Assembly: GCA_007115705.1 (NCBI GenBank)
Contig: QXEO01001565.1
Location: 3,376,027 to 3,440,026, forward strand
Direction of reading: 5' to 3'
DNA: 64,000 bases
Origin: Dactylis glomerata
Taxonomy: Eukaryota > Streptophyta > Magnoliopsida > Poales > Poaceae
Notes under the pieces: generated by a model
Databases searched by the model: none
What the model saw: only the letters and a program-made list of their open reading frames with translations
Told to the model about the DNA's origin: nothing
Part shown: positions 31,137 through 42,505 of the stretch, piece by piece
Layout of the letters: each line of letters begins with the position of its first letter
Position numbering within the stretch: position 1 is the stretch's first letter
Translations under genes and position numbers: made by a program

Positions 31137-34001
31137 TTCGCAATTTTCTGCGCCTAGCTCAAAGGCGTTAAAGAAAAGCACTCTTGGGAGATAACCCAAT
31201 GTTTTCTTTTCAGTACTTTTTCTTTTATTTGAGTCTTGGGAGTCATTACTACTGTAATGACCGCTCCTTATCTTGTTTATTTCGTTTTTGTGCCAAGAGA
31301 AGCCTCTAATTTGAGTGAGGTAAAGATTTGGGGATGTTGCTGTCCTGAAACTGTTTTCGGTGCTGCACCGTAAAAATTCATGAAAATTCTCTGTATATCT
31401 TTTGGACCTGAGATTTCTTGTGCATATGCCCCAGGTTATATCCAAACTTTTCTTAGTTTAACACTTTTTGATTTGAGCAACAGAAAATCCCTCAAAAATT
31501 CGACCTTTGTCAGCTGTTCAGTTTTAACAGATTTCTGCCAATATTTGTGTTTGCCACTTTATCGCTTTCTTTTGAGTTCTTTTGATCATGGAACTTTTAG
31601 AAAGGTTGATACAGTAATATTTTCTATATATGTGGTGGTTTTGAGTTGAAACCTGAAGCAAATAGAGGATTGATTATATGTTATGCTTACACTAATGTTG
31701 CTAATAGATTTGTGTTTAGTTTTGTATGAAGGAAGTTTTCAAGTGTAGGGATTGGAGAATGATGAGATGAGTTGAAGAATGGACAAAAGCTCAAGCTTGG
31801 GGATGCCCATGCATCACCCCAAGAAATATCCAAGAAGTACAAGCGTCAAAGCTTGGGGATGCCCCCGAGGGACCCCTTCTTCATCGGCAAAAATCAGGTC
31901 ACCTTTCAAAACACTATATTTTTATTGCTTCATGCACTATGTGTTTTTCTTGGAGCGTCAGTTGTTTTAGTTTTCTTAGTTGGTTTAGTTTGTTTGTTTG
32001 CTGCAATAAATGGTTGGACCCCAACAAATTTCCTTTGGAGAAGTTGCTTGTTTTCATTTGCAAAGAACGCTCAGTTTTTCACTCTTATCGTTCATCGAGC
32101 GTTCTTCTTTTTCTGCTACTGCTTTTGGTTTTCGTTTTCGCCTTGATATGTGTTCAGATCTTTTTATATATTTTCATCAAGGTGTATTTTTTCCTCTGAT
32201 CTTTATTGGTTTTCATCAAAAGAGGTGTTTATAAAAGTTTCAAATGGTGTTGGAAAAGAGAAAAAGCTTTGTGCAAAATAGTGGTACAAGAAGGAGCTTG
32301 TGTAGACTGCGGCTTAGGCTTTTTCATGTCATGCTTGATGTCTTTTTGATAGTATGCTTAGTGGTTTTGCTGTAGCATGACTTGTCTCAAATAACTGAGA
32401 TTGCTTAATGAGCCTTTGAAAAAATCATGCGTTGTTTTTATTGTATGTAAGCATTATTTTGGTTTTCTCCTTGATGCTTTATTTGGGTTGACTTGGCGCA
32501 TGCTCACACATGTTATACTCTTACAAAGTCGCCAATAGCCTTCATGATCATTTAGTTTTTGACTTTTGATGCCATCATATGCTTCTTTTAATGTCGCTTT
32601 GTCGCTTTGCATGATTATGGCCATTATTGCTCTCTTAGTTGGTCGCTCCCAGTCTTTTGCTAGCCCTCGCCTTGTACTGAGTATGAGCTCTACTCGTGCA
32701 TCCAACTCCTAAAAGCCAAAGTTTTCCAAAGTGTCCACCATACATACCTACTAGCAATTTGCTATTCCAAGTAAATTTGACTTGCTTTTATTTTCTCTTC
32801 AAATTAAACTCTTACCAGTGTTATGCGAAATTCGGTCAGTAAAGCTCTCACGAACCGGAAGGCACACTTTACTTTTTCCTGTTCTTAAAAATTTGACATT
32901 GTGGTCTCTTATGTTGAGTTGTTATGCTTGCAAGTTGTAAGTTGGAGACTAGCCCAGCCATGCTGTCATGGGCAAGCTTTCAACATTGCACTTCTTATTT
33001 GAGTTGATATCATGATCTTTTGTTTATGGATGCCCGCGGTGTGAAATGAATTGGGAATCTTGTAGGGATCATGGAGTTTGTATATGTGTTAGGGAAACGC
33101 CGGGCCGCCAATCTAAGCCATGCATAATTCATGGTGGAAATTTGCAGCATACCCATGGTGAACATTCGACGACGCATCTCACAATAAAAAGCTAAACAAA
33201 TGGAAAATAAAAGAGATGTCGAGGTGTTCATTGTCTGCTTGTCCTGTCATTTTGGTGTGGGCTTGTTCCATGTCATCGGGCACGGAGGTACCCCATTGGC
33301 AGTTCTCAATGATATGCATATACTTACAATGACAAGAGCCTTGCTTGGGACTCTAAGTAAAGTAGCATGAGGTTTGGGTACTCGTATTCACGGGGCACGA
33401 GGTTTTCAACTTATGATTTGTCAAGCATATGCATCATAATTGTTCTCGCATTAACTTTAACCATTCAAGATGCTTATGATGGGGGCAATGAGAGCTCAAT
33501 GCCGGTAAGTACTATAATTTTTGAAGGTTATAAAACTTGCAATCACTGCTTCCCTCTGCAAAGGGTCTTTCTTTTACTTTTATGTTGAGTCACCACCTTC
33601 TTTCTTTATGCACCATTAAGAGAGCATAGTTGTCATTCTTAGTGTGATATGCATTGTCCCAAAGTTCATTGATTGATTCATATTGTTGGTTTCACTTGTT
33701 CTTAAATTATTTGTATCTAGTCGCCCTCTTAAACTTGAAGGTGTCCTATGCATTTATGTTTTGCTCTCTTTGAAGGACAAGCTGAAAACCTTTTGTATGT
33801 TTTTCCTTATGATTTGAACACACGTTTGACTTTCATTGTTTCATTATCATGATCTTTTGTTTGTGTTCATTTGCATGTTTACAACATGGTTGCTAAGTTC
33901 TTATTGTCATGATTATATCTTCATGCCCATGTTTTAAGTTCTTATGATCCCAGCTCACCAATGCTTACATATATGATCAAGATTGTGTAGGTGCATGTCA
34001 C
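31137..34001 (+). other. Long 3' non-coding region of the outer gypsy element
   Basis: About 2.9 kb with no convincing gene. It begins with the hairpin-forming GCGCCTAGCTCAAAGGCG (near 31150), followed by GCACTCTTGGGAGATAACCCAA and ATTACTACTGTAATGACCGC. It contains polypurine-like AGCTTGGGGATGCC repeats near 31793 and 31851. It ends in the GTCAC 5-mer (33997-34001) where the inner element inserted. The same region is present in both other gypsy copies. Confidence 0.75.
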
Positions 34002-35621
34002 TGATACGTCTCAAACGTATCTATAATTTTTGATGCTCCATGCTTGTTTTTACACCATTTGTATATTGTTTCGTTACACTTAGTGGCATTTTTATGCATT
34101 TTCCGGAACTAACCTATTAACAAAGTGCCACAGTGCCAGTTTCCTGTTTTCTGCTGTTTTTGTGTTTCAGAAGTGATACACAGGAAATATTCTCGGAATT
34201 GGACGAAACAAGTTCCTGAAGTCTTATTTTTCCCGGAAGCTTCCAGACATTCGAAGAAGTGTCGGAGGGGGGCCACCAGGGCCCCACACAAGGGGGCGGC
34301 GCGGCCCTACCCCTGGCCGCGCCACCCCTGTGTGAGGGCACCTGGCCCCTCCTCTGACATCGCCCCTTCGCCTATAAAGACCCCCCGACGGAAAAAACCT
34401 AAGACCCGATCATATTTCCAGAACACATCGCGATCCGCCGCCACCGTCGACCCGAAGATCGGGAGGGTCCAGAAGCTCTTCCCGGCACCCTGCCGGAGAG
34501 GGGAATCGCCATCGGAGGTCTTCTGCATCGCCATGCTTGCCTCCGGAGCGATGAGTGAGTAGTCTACCTTGGACTATGGGTCCATAGCAGTAGCTAGATG
34601 GTTGTCTTTTCCACCATGTGCTTCATGTTTAGATCTCATGAGCTGCCCTACATGATTGAGATCACCGTTATGTAATCCTATGATGTTGGTTTGTTGGGAT
34701 CCGCTGAATATTGGTGTTTATGATTAAGTTGCTGTACTGAATTATATCTTTTGTTATCTCTATGTTGTTTATGATCTTGCATGCTCTCCGTTGTTAGTAG
34801 CTATCTTGGCCGAGTAGTTGCTAGTGACTCCAAGAGGGGATATCTATGCTCGATAGTGGGTTCATGTCTCTATTTCACCTGGGGGAGTGACAGAAACCTC
34901 TAAGGTGGTAGATGTGTTGTTGCTACTAGGGAGAAAACAACATTCATATGCTCAAGGGCATATGCTTTGTTTACATTACACACTTTGCTTAATGCAATTA
35001 TCTGTTGTTCGCAACTTAATACTACTGGGGTGTTCGGATGATATCCCCGGGAGTGGATTATTAGTCATAGATGCAGTTGGATGGCGGTCTATGTATTTTG
35101 TTGTAATGCCCAGAGTAAATCTCATAGTGATCTTCTTGACATATCACGTTATCTTTATTCTATCAATTGCCCAACTGTAATTTGTTTACCCAGCATGTTA
35201 TTTTATCTATGGAGAGACACCACTAGTGAACTGTGGACCCCGGTCCTATTTACATCATATTGCTATCACCTGTTTACTTTACTCGCACTGTTTACTTTAC
35301 TCGCATACTATATTGTTTTCCACTCGATACGCTTATAATCTTTGTTTCAAGCAAACCGGTGAGATTGACAACCTCATCGCAAGTTGGGAACAAAGTACTT
35401 GATTGTGTGTGTGCAGGTTCCATATCACCTTCAGTCGTCGCCGTCTCTCCTCTCCTGATCGATAAACCTTGGTATCTTAACTGAGGGAAAACTAGCCGCT
35501 ACACTCATCATACCTTCCTCTTGGGGTTCCCAACGGGCTGGTCATTCACCACGCACAAGGACTTACTGCTCCCACGTCAACAAACGCCACAGCTCTTTTC
35601 TGGCGCCATCACCGAGTAGCA
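34002..35621 (+). repeat. 5' LTR of the inner gypsy element
   Basis: It starts TGATACGTCTCAAACG and ends CACCGAGTAGCA. TATA at 34373-34378. Compared with the outer element's LTR it has a different segment around 34250-34340 (GGGGCCACCAGGGCCCC) and a different 3' end with an extra TGGCGCCATCACC just before the true primer site. Confidence 0.9.
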
Positions 35622-35631
35622 GCTTCTTTTC

Positions 35632-35649
35632 TGGCGCCGTTGCCGGGGA
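35632..35649 (+). other. Primer binding site, tRNA-Asp type (inner gypsy)
   Basis: TGGCGCCGTTGCCGGGGA lies ten bases after the 5' LTR. A related TTTTCTGGCGCCATCACCG occurs inside the LTR end, 30 bases upstream, and looks like a partial copy of the primer region captured in the LTR. Confidence 0.88.
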
Positions 35650-35813
35650 GGAAGAGAAGACTTCTGTGAGGGGAGTTTTCGCACACACATCCTTTACTTT
35701 GTTATTTGTTTTGCTTTACTTTATTTATTTTACTTGCATTGCTTTTATCAAAAATCCAAAAAAAATAGAATCCTTGGTAGTTGTTTTTACTTGTTTACTT
35801 TCGTTTTGCTGAA

Positions 35814-37877
35814 ATGGCCAATCCTGAAAACACTAAGTTGTGTGACTTTACTAGCACAAACAATGGTGATTTTATCTGCACTCCTATTGCACCACCTGTT
35901 CCTGCTGCAAACTTTTATGAGATTAAGCCTGCTTTGTTGAACCTTGTTATGAAAGAGCAATTTTCTGGTGCTAGTACTGAAGATGCTGCAGCTCATCTCA
36001 ACAATTTTGTTGAGCTATGTGAGATGCAGAAATATAAGGATGTAGAAAGTGATATTATTAAGCTCAAGTTGTTTCCTTTTTCTTTGAGAGGAAAAGCTAA
36101 AGATTGGTTGCTGTCTTTGACTAAGAATAGTATTGATTCATGGGCTAAGTGTAAGGATGCTTTTATTGGTAGATACTATCCTCCTGCTAAGATTATAGCT
36201 TTGCGCAGCAATATTATGAAGTTTACTCAGTTTGATAATGAACATGTTGCTCAGGCTTGGGAAAGAATGAAATCTATGATAAAGAATTGCCCCACTCATG
36301 GACTGACTACTTGGATGATTATCCAAACTTTTTATGCAGGACTGAATTTTTCTTCAAGGAACCTACTTGATTCAGCTGCTGGAGGCACTTTTATGTCCCT
36401 TACCTTGGGCGCCGCATCAAAGCTACTCGACAACATGATGGTAAATTATTCCGAATGGCACACCGAGAGAGCTCCACAAGGTAAGAAGGTAAATTCTGTT
36501 GAGGAAACCTCTTCCTTGAATGATAAGATTGATACAATTATGGCTATGCTTGCTAATGATAGGACTCATGTTGATCCTAATAATGTTCCTTTGGCCTCTT
36601 TGGTTGCTCAAGAAGAGCAAGTTGATGTGAATTTCATTAGAAACAATAATTTTAACAACAATGCTTATAGGAACAATTTTGCTAGTAACAATTATAGGCC
36701 GTATCCTTCTACCAATGGTAATGGTTATGGTAATTCTTATGGTAACTCCTACAACAACACTAGGGCTGCGCCCTCCGAGCTTGAGGTAATTCTCAAGAAC
36801 TTCATCGGTAAGCAAACTGCTTTTAATAAGTCTGTTGAGGAAAAGTTAGGCAAAATTGATATTCTTGCTTCTAAAGTTGATAACCTTGCTCATGATGTTG
36901 AACTTCTGAAATTAAAAGTGTTTCCTAATGATGCGAACGTGAGCAATGTTGTTGCTTCCGCTAATGCTATCCAAGTTGGAATTGATGAAAATATTAGATT
37001 GTTAGCGGAATTGCATGCCAGGTGGGAAAGAGAAGATGAGATGGCTAGAGAGATAAAGGTATGTACTATTACTGCCTCTAATGATGTTATTCCTACTGGT
37101 ACCAATCCTCTCACTTTGATTGGTGTAGAGAAAACTCCCACTCCTTGTGTTAAAAAGCCTAAAACTGCAAAAACTTTTTCTCAAAAGAGTGCTGAAATTT
37201 TTCGGAGTGTGGGAGATGATAGCTCTACTTGTTTTAATGATTTTGATGTTGATGGCTGCAATATATCTGAAGTAATTTTGTTCTTGCAAAAGCTTGCTTT
37301 GACTCCCAATGCTAGTTCTTTAAATATTGCTTTTACTAAGCATATTACCAATGCTCTCATAAAAATTAGGAATGAAAAGTTGAAGCAAAAAGCCTCTGTT
37401 CCTAAGAAGTTAGAAGATGGTTGGGAACCCATCATTGATATGCATGTTAATGGTTATGATTGCCATGCTTTATGTGATCTAGGTGCTAGTATTTCTATCA
37501 TGCCTAGAAAAATTTATGACATGCTTGATTTACCACCGCTTGAAAAGTGCTATTTTGATGTTCCTATTGCTGATGTTGCTAAGAAGAAACCTTTGGGAAG
37601 GATTAATGATGTTCTTATTGTGGTTAACAATAACCTTGTTCCTGTTGATTTTCTTGTTATGGACGTTGAATGCCATGCTTCATGTCCTATTATTTTGGGA
37701 AGACCTTTTCTTCGAACTGTAGGTGCTATCATTGATATGAGGGAAGGCACTATCAAATATCAATTCCCACTAAAGAAAGGTATGGAACACTTCCCTAGTA
37801 AAAGAAAGAAATTACTTTTTGACTCTATTCTTAGAGCAAATTATGAGCTTAGTGCTTCATCTATTGATGTTACTTGA
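35814..37877 (+). CDS. Gag-protease of the inner gypsy element, 687 residues
   Basis: The layout is the same as in the outer copy: ATG in GCTGAAATGGCC, gag capsid domain at about 35-190, protease with CDLGASISIMP near residue 553 and ILGRPFLRT after it. The frame is intact. Residues about 290-385 are entirely different from the outer copy: an Asn/Tyr/Gly-rich stretch (NGNGYGNSYGNSYNN), then a helix-prone segment (ILKNFIGKQTAFNKSVEEK), while both flanks are nearly identical. No RT or integrase follows. The product would form capsids and process them, using a partner's polymerase. Confidence 0.88.
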   Translation: MANPENTKLCDFTSTNNGDFICTPIAPPVPAANFYEIKPALLNLVMKEQFSGASTEDAAAHLNNFVELCEMQKYKDVESDIIKLKLFPFSLRGKAKDWLLSLTKNSIDSWAKCKDAFIGRYYPPAKIIALRSNIMKFTQFDNEHVAQAWERMKSMIKNCPTHGLTTWMIIQTFYAGLNFSSRNLLDSAAGGTFMSLTLGAASKLLDNMMVNYSEWHTERAPQGKKVNSVEETSSLNDKIDTIMAMLANDRTHVDPNNVPLASLVAQEEQVDVNFIRNNNFNNNAYRNNFASNNYRPYPSTNGNGYGNSYGNSYNNTRAAPSELEVILKNFIGKQTAFNKSVEEKLGKIDILASKVDNLAHDVELLKLKVFPNDANVSNVVASANAIQVGIDENIRLLAELHARWEREDEMAREIKVCTITASNDVIPTGTNPLTLIGVEKTPTPCVKKPKTAKTFSQKSAEIFRSVGDDSSTCFNDFDVDGCNISEVILFLQKLALTPNASSLNIAFTKHITNALIKIRNEKLKQKASVPKKLEDGWEPIIDMHVNGYDCHALCDLGASISIMPRKIYDMLDLPPLEKCYFDVPIADVAKKKPLGRINDVLIVVNNNLVPVDFLVMDVECHASCPIILGRPFLRTVGAIIDMREGTIKYQFPLKKGMEHFPSKRKKLLFDSILRANYELSASSIDVT

Positions 37878-40812
37878 TTCGCAATTTTCTGCGCCTAGCT
37901 CAAAGGCGTTAAAGAAAAGCACTCTTGGGAGATAACCCAATGTTTTATTTTCAGTACTTTTTCTTTTATTTGAGTCTTGGAAGTCATTACTACTGTAATG
38001 ACCGCTCCTTATCTTGTTTATTTCGTTTTGTGCCAAGAGAAGCCTCTAATTTGAGCGAGGTAAAGATTTGGGGTTATTGCTGTCCTGAAACTGTTTTCGG
38101 TGCTGCACCGTAAAAATTCGTAAAAATTCTCTGTTTATCTTTTGGACCTGCGATTTCTTGTGCATATGCCCCAGGTTATATCCAAACTTTTCTTAGTTGA
38201 ACACTTTTTGATTTGAGCAACAGAAAATCCCTCAAAAATTCGTCCTTTGTCAGCTGTTCTGTTTTGACAGATTTCTGCCAATATTTGTTTTTGCCACTTT
38301 ATCGCTTTCTTTTGAGTTCTTTTTGATCATGGAACTTTTTGGGAAGTTGTTACAGTAGTATATACTTTATATGTGGTGGTTTTGGGTTGAAACCTGAAGC
38401 TAAAGGAGGTTGAATATATTTTATGCTTACACTAATGTTGCTAATAGAATTGTGTTTAGTTTTGTATGAAGGAAGTTTTCAAGTGTAGGGATTGGAGAAT
38501 GATGAGATGAGTTGAAGAATGGACAAAAGCTCAAGCTTGGGGATGCCCATGCATCACCCCAAGAAATATCCAAGAAGTACAAGCGTCAAAGCTTGGGGAT
38601 GCCCCCGAGGCACCCCTTCTTCATCGGCAAAAATCAGGTCACCTTTCAAGACACTATATTTTTATTGCTTCATGCACTATGTGTTTTTCTTGGAGCGTCA
38701 GTTGTTTTAGTTTTCTTAGTTGGTTTAGTTTGTTTGTTTGTTGCAATAAATGGTTGGACCCCAACAAATTTCTTTTGGAGAAGTTGCCTCGTTTTCATTT
38801 GCCAAGAACGCTCTAGTTTTCATTCTTATTAAAAATCAAGTGTTCTTCTTTTTCTACTACTGCTTTTGGTTTTCGTTTTCGCCTTGATTTGCGTTCAGAC
38901 CTTGTCATATCTTTTCATCAAGGTGTATTTTTGCCTCTGATCTTTATTGGTTTTCATCAAAAGAGGTGTTTATAAAAATTTCAAATGGTGTTGGAAAAGA
39001 GAAAAAGCTTTGTGCAAAATAGTGGTACAAGAAGGAGCTTGTGTAGACTGCGGCTTAGGCTTTTTCATGTCATGCTTGATGTCTTTTTGATAGTATGCTT
39101 AGTGGTTTTGCTGTAGCATGACTTGTCTCAAATAACTGAGATTGCTTAATGAGCCTTTGAAAAAATCATGCGTTGTTTTTATTGTATGGAAGCATTATTT
39201 TGGTTTTCTCCTTGATGCTTTATTTGGGTTGACTTGGCGCATGCTCACACATGTTAGACTCATACAAAGTCGCCATTAGCCTTCATGATCATTTAGTTTT
39301 TGACTTTTGATGCCATCTTATGCTTCTTTTAATGTCGCTTTGTCGCTTTGCATGATTATGGCCATTATTGCTCTCTTAGTTGGTCGCTCCCAGTCTTTTG
39401 CTAGCCCTCGCCTTGTACTGAGTATGAGCTCTACTCGTGCATCCAACTCCTAAAAGCCAAAGTTTTCCAAGTGTCCACCATACATACCTACTAGCAATTT
39501 GCTATTCCAAGTAAATTTGACTTGCTTTTATATTCTCTTCAAATTAAACTCTTACCAGTGTTATGTGAAATTCGGTCAGTAAAGCTCTCACGAACCGGAG
39601 GGAACACTTTACTTTTTCCTGTTCTAAAAATTTGACATTGTGGTCTTTTATGTTGAGTTGTTATGCTTGCAAGTTGTAAGTTGGATTCTAGCCCAGCCAT
39701 GCTGTCATGGGCAAGCTTTCAACATTGCACTTCTTATTTGAGTTGATATCGTGATCTTTTGTTTATGGATGCCCGCGGTGTGAAATGAGTTGGGAATCTT
39801 GTGAGGATCATGGAGTTTTTATATGTGTTAGGGAAACGTCGGGCCGCCAATCTAAGCCATGCATAATTCATGGTGGAAATTTGCAGCATACCCATGGTGA
39901 ACATTCGACGACGCATCTCACAATAAAAAGCTAAACAATATAGCAAATAAAAGAGATGTCGAGGTGTTCATTGTCTGCTTGTCCTGTCATTTTGGTGTGG
40001 GCTTGTTCCATGTCATCGGGCACGGAGGTACCCCATTGGCGGTTCTCAATGATACACATATATTTACAATGACAAGAGCCTTGCTTGGGACTCTAAGTAA
40101 AGTAGCATGAGGTTTGGGTACTCGTATTCACGGGGCACGAGGTCTTCAACTTATGATTTGTCAAGCATATGCATCATAATTGTTCTCGCATTAACTTTAA
40201 CCATTCAAGATGCTTATGATGGGGGCAATGAGAGCTCAAAGCCGGTAAGTACCATAATTTTTGAAGGTTATAAAACTTGCAATCACTGCTTCCCTCTGCG
40301 AAGGGCCTTTGTTTTACTTTTATGTTGAGTCGCCACCTTCTTTCTTTATGCACCATTAAGAGAGCATAGTTGTCATTCTTAGTGTGATATGCATTGTCCC
40401 AAAGTTCATTGATTGATTCATGATGATTGGTTTCACTTGTTCTTAAATTATTTGTATCTAGTCGCCCTCTTAAACTTTGAGGTGTCCTATGCATTTATGT
40501 TTTGCTCTCTTTGAAGGACAAGCTGAAAACCACCTGTATGTCTTTTCCTTATGATTTGAACACACGTTTGACTTTCATTGTTTCATTATCATGATCTTTT
40601 GTTTGTGTTCATTTGCATGTTTACAACATGCTTGCTAAGTTCTTATTGTCATGATTATATCTTTCATGCCCATGTTTTAAGTTCTATTGATCCCAGCTCA
40701 CCAATGCTTACATATATGATCAAGATTGTGTAGGTGCATGTCACCTCAAAAATTATTCTTTTGTTATCACTTACCTACTCGAGGACGAGCAGGAGTTAAG
40801 CTTGGGGATGCT
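37878..40812 (+). other. Long 3' non-coding region of the inner gypsy element
   Basis: Homologous to 31137-34001 almost throughout, including the GCGCCTAGCTCAAAGGCG hairpin, the AGCTTGGGGATGCC repeats (near 38534 and 38593) and the final TTAAGCTTGGGGATGCT polypurine block. No gene is seen. Confidence 0.8.
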
Positions 40813-42432
40813 TGATACGTCTCAAACGTATCTATAATTTTTGATGCTCCATGCTTGTTTTTACACCATTTGTATATTGTTTCGTTACACTTAGTGGCAT
40901 TTTTATGCATTTTCCGGAACTAACCTATTAACGAAGTGCCACAGTGCCAGTTTCCTGTTTTCTGCTGTTTTTGTGTTTCAGAAGTGATACACAGGAAATA
41001 TTCTCGGAATTGGACGAAACAAGTTCCTGAAGTCTTATTTTTCCCGGAAGCTTCCAGACATTCGAAGAAGTGTCGGAGGGGGGCCACCAGGGCCCCACAC
41101 AAGGGGGCGGCGCGGCCCTACCCCTGGCCGCGCCACCCCTGTGTGAGGGCACCTGGCCCCTCCTCTGACATCGCCCCTTCGCCTATAAAGACCCCCCGAC
41201 GGAAAAAACCTAAGACCCGATCAGATTTCTAGAACACATCGCGATCCGCCGCCACCGTCGACCCGAAGATCGGGAGGGTCCAGAAGCTCTTCCCGGCACC
41301 CTGCCGGAGAGGGGAATCGCCACCGGAGGTCTTCTTCATCGCCATGCTTGCCTCCGGAGCGATGAGTGAGTAGTCTACCTTGGACTATGGGTCCATAGCA
41401 GTAGCTAGATGGTTGTCTTCTCCACCATGTGCTTCATGTTTAGATCTCATGTGCTGCCCTACATGATTGAGATCACCGTTATGTAATCCTATGATGTTAG
41501 TTTGTTGGGATCCGATGAATATTGGTGTTTATGATTAAGTTGCTGTACTGAATTATATCTTTTGTTATCTCTATGTTGTTTATGATCTTGCATGCTCTCC
41601 GTTGTTAGTAGCTATCTTGGCCGAGTAGTTGCTAGTGACTCCAAGAGGGGGTATTTATGCTCGATAGTGGGTTCATGTCTCTATTTCACCTGGGGGAGTG
41701 ACAGAAACCTCTAAGGTGGTAGATGTGCTGTTGCTACTAGGGAGAAAACAACATTCATATGCTCAAGGGCATATGCTTTGTTTACATTACACACTTTGCT
41801 TAATGCAATTATCTGTTGTTCGCAACTTAATACTACTGGGTTGTTCGGATGATATCCCCGGGAGTGGATTATTAGTCATAGATGCAGTTGGATGGCGGTC
41901 TATGTATTTTGTTGTAATGCCCAGAGTAAATCTCATAGTGATCTTCTTGACATATCACGTTATCTTTATTCTATCAATTGCCCAACTGTAATTTGTTTAC
42001 CCAGCATGTTATTTTATCTATGGAGAGACACCACTAGTGAACTGTGGACCCCGGTCCTATTTACATCATATTGCTATCACCTGTTTACTTTACTCGCACT
42101 GTTTACTTTACTCGCATACTATATTGTTTTCCACTCGATACGCTTATAATCTTTGTTTCAAGCAAACCGGTGAGATTGACAACCTCATCGCAAGTTGGGA
42201 ACAAAGTACTTGGTTGTGTGTGTGCAGGTTCCATATCACCTTCAGTCGTCGCCGTCTCTCCTCTCCTGATCGATAAACCTTGGTATCTTAACTGAGGGAA
42301 AACTAGCCGCTACACTCATCATACCTTCCTCTTGGGGTTCCCAACGGGCTGGTCATTCACCACGCACAAGGACTTACTGCTCCCACGTCAACAAACGCCA
42401 CAGCTCTTTTCTGGCGCCATCACCGAGTAGCA
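40813..42432 (+). repeat. 3' LTR of the inner gypsy element
   Basis: Same length as 34002-35621, about 14 differences. TATA at 41184-41189. It ends GAGTAGCA before the GTCAC duplication. Confidence 0.9.
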
Positions 42433-42505
42433 GTCACCTCAAAAATTATTCTCTTGTTATCACTTACCTACTCGAGGACGAGCAGGAGTTAAGCTTGGGG
42501 ATGCT
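42433..42505 (+). other. Resumption of the outer gypsy element: GTCAC duplicate and polypurine tract
   Basis: After the inner element, GTCAC (42433-42437) is repeated. Then CTCAAAAATTATTC, CTCGAGGACGAGCAGGAG and TTAAGCTTGGGGATGCT lead to the outer 3' LTR at 42506. The purine-rich end is the plus-strand priming site. The inner element has the same block at 40743-40812. Confidence 0.85.

Larger units (their letters stand above)
34002..42432 (+). mobile_element. Inner gypsy LTR retrotransposon inserted in its own relative
   Basis: LTRs at 34002-35621 and 40813-42432 are both exactly 1620 bp with the TCTCAAACG start variant and about 14 differences by hand count. The target duplication GTCAC is at 33997-34001 and 42433-42437. 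The element is 8431 bp, non-autonomous, with one gag-protease frame. It sits in the outer element 68 bases before that element's 3' LTR, within sequence that it also carries itself (its own GTCAC is at about 40740). Confidence 0.92.
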
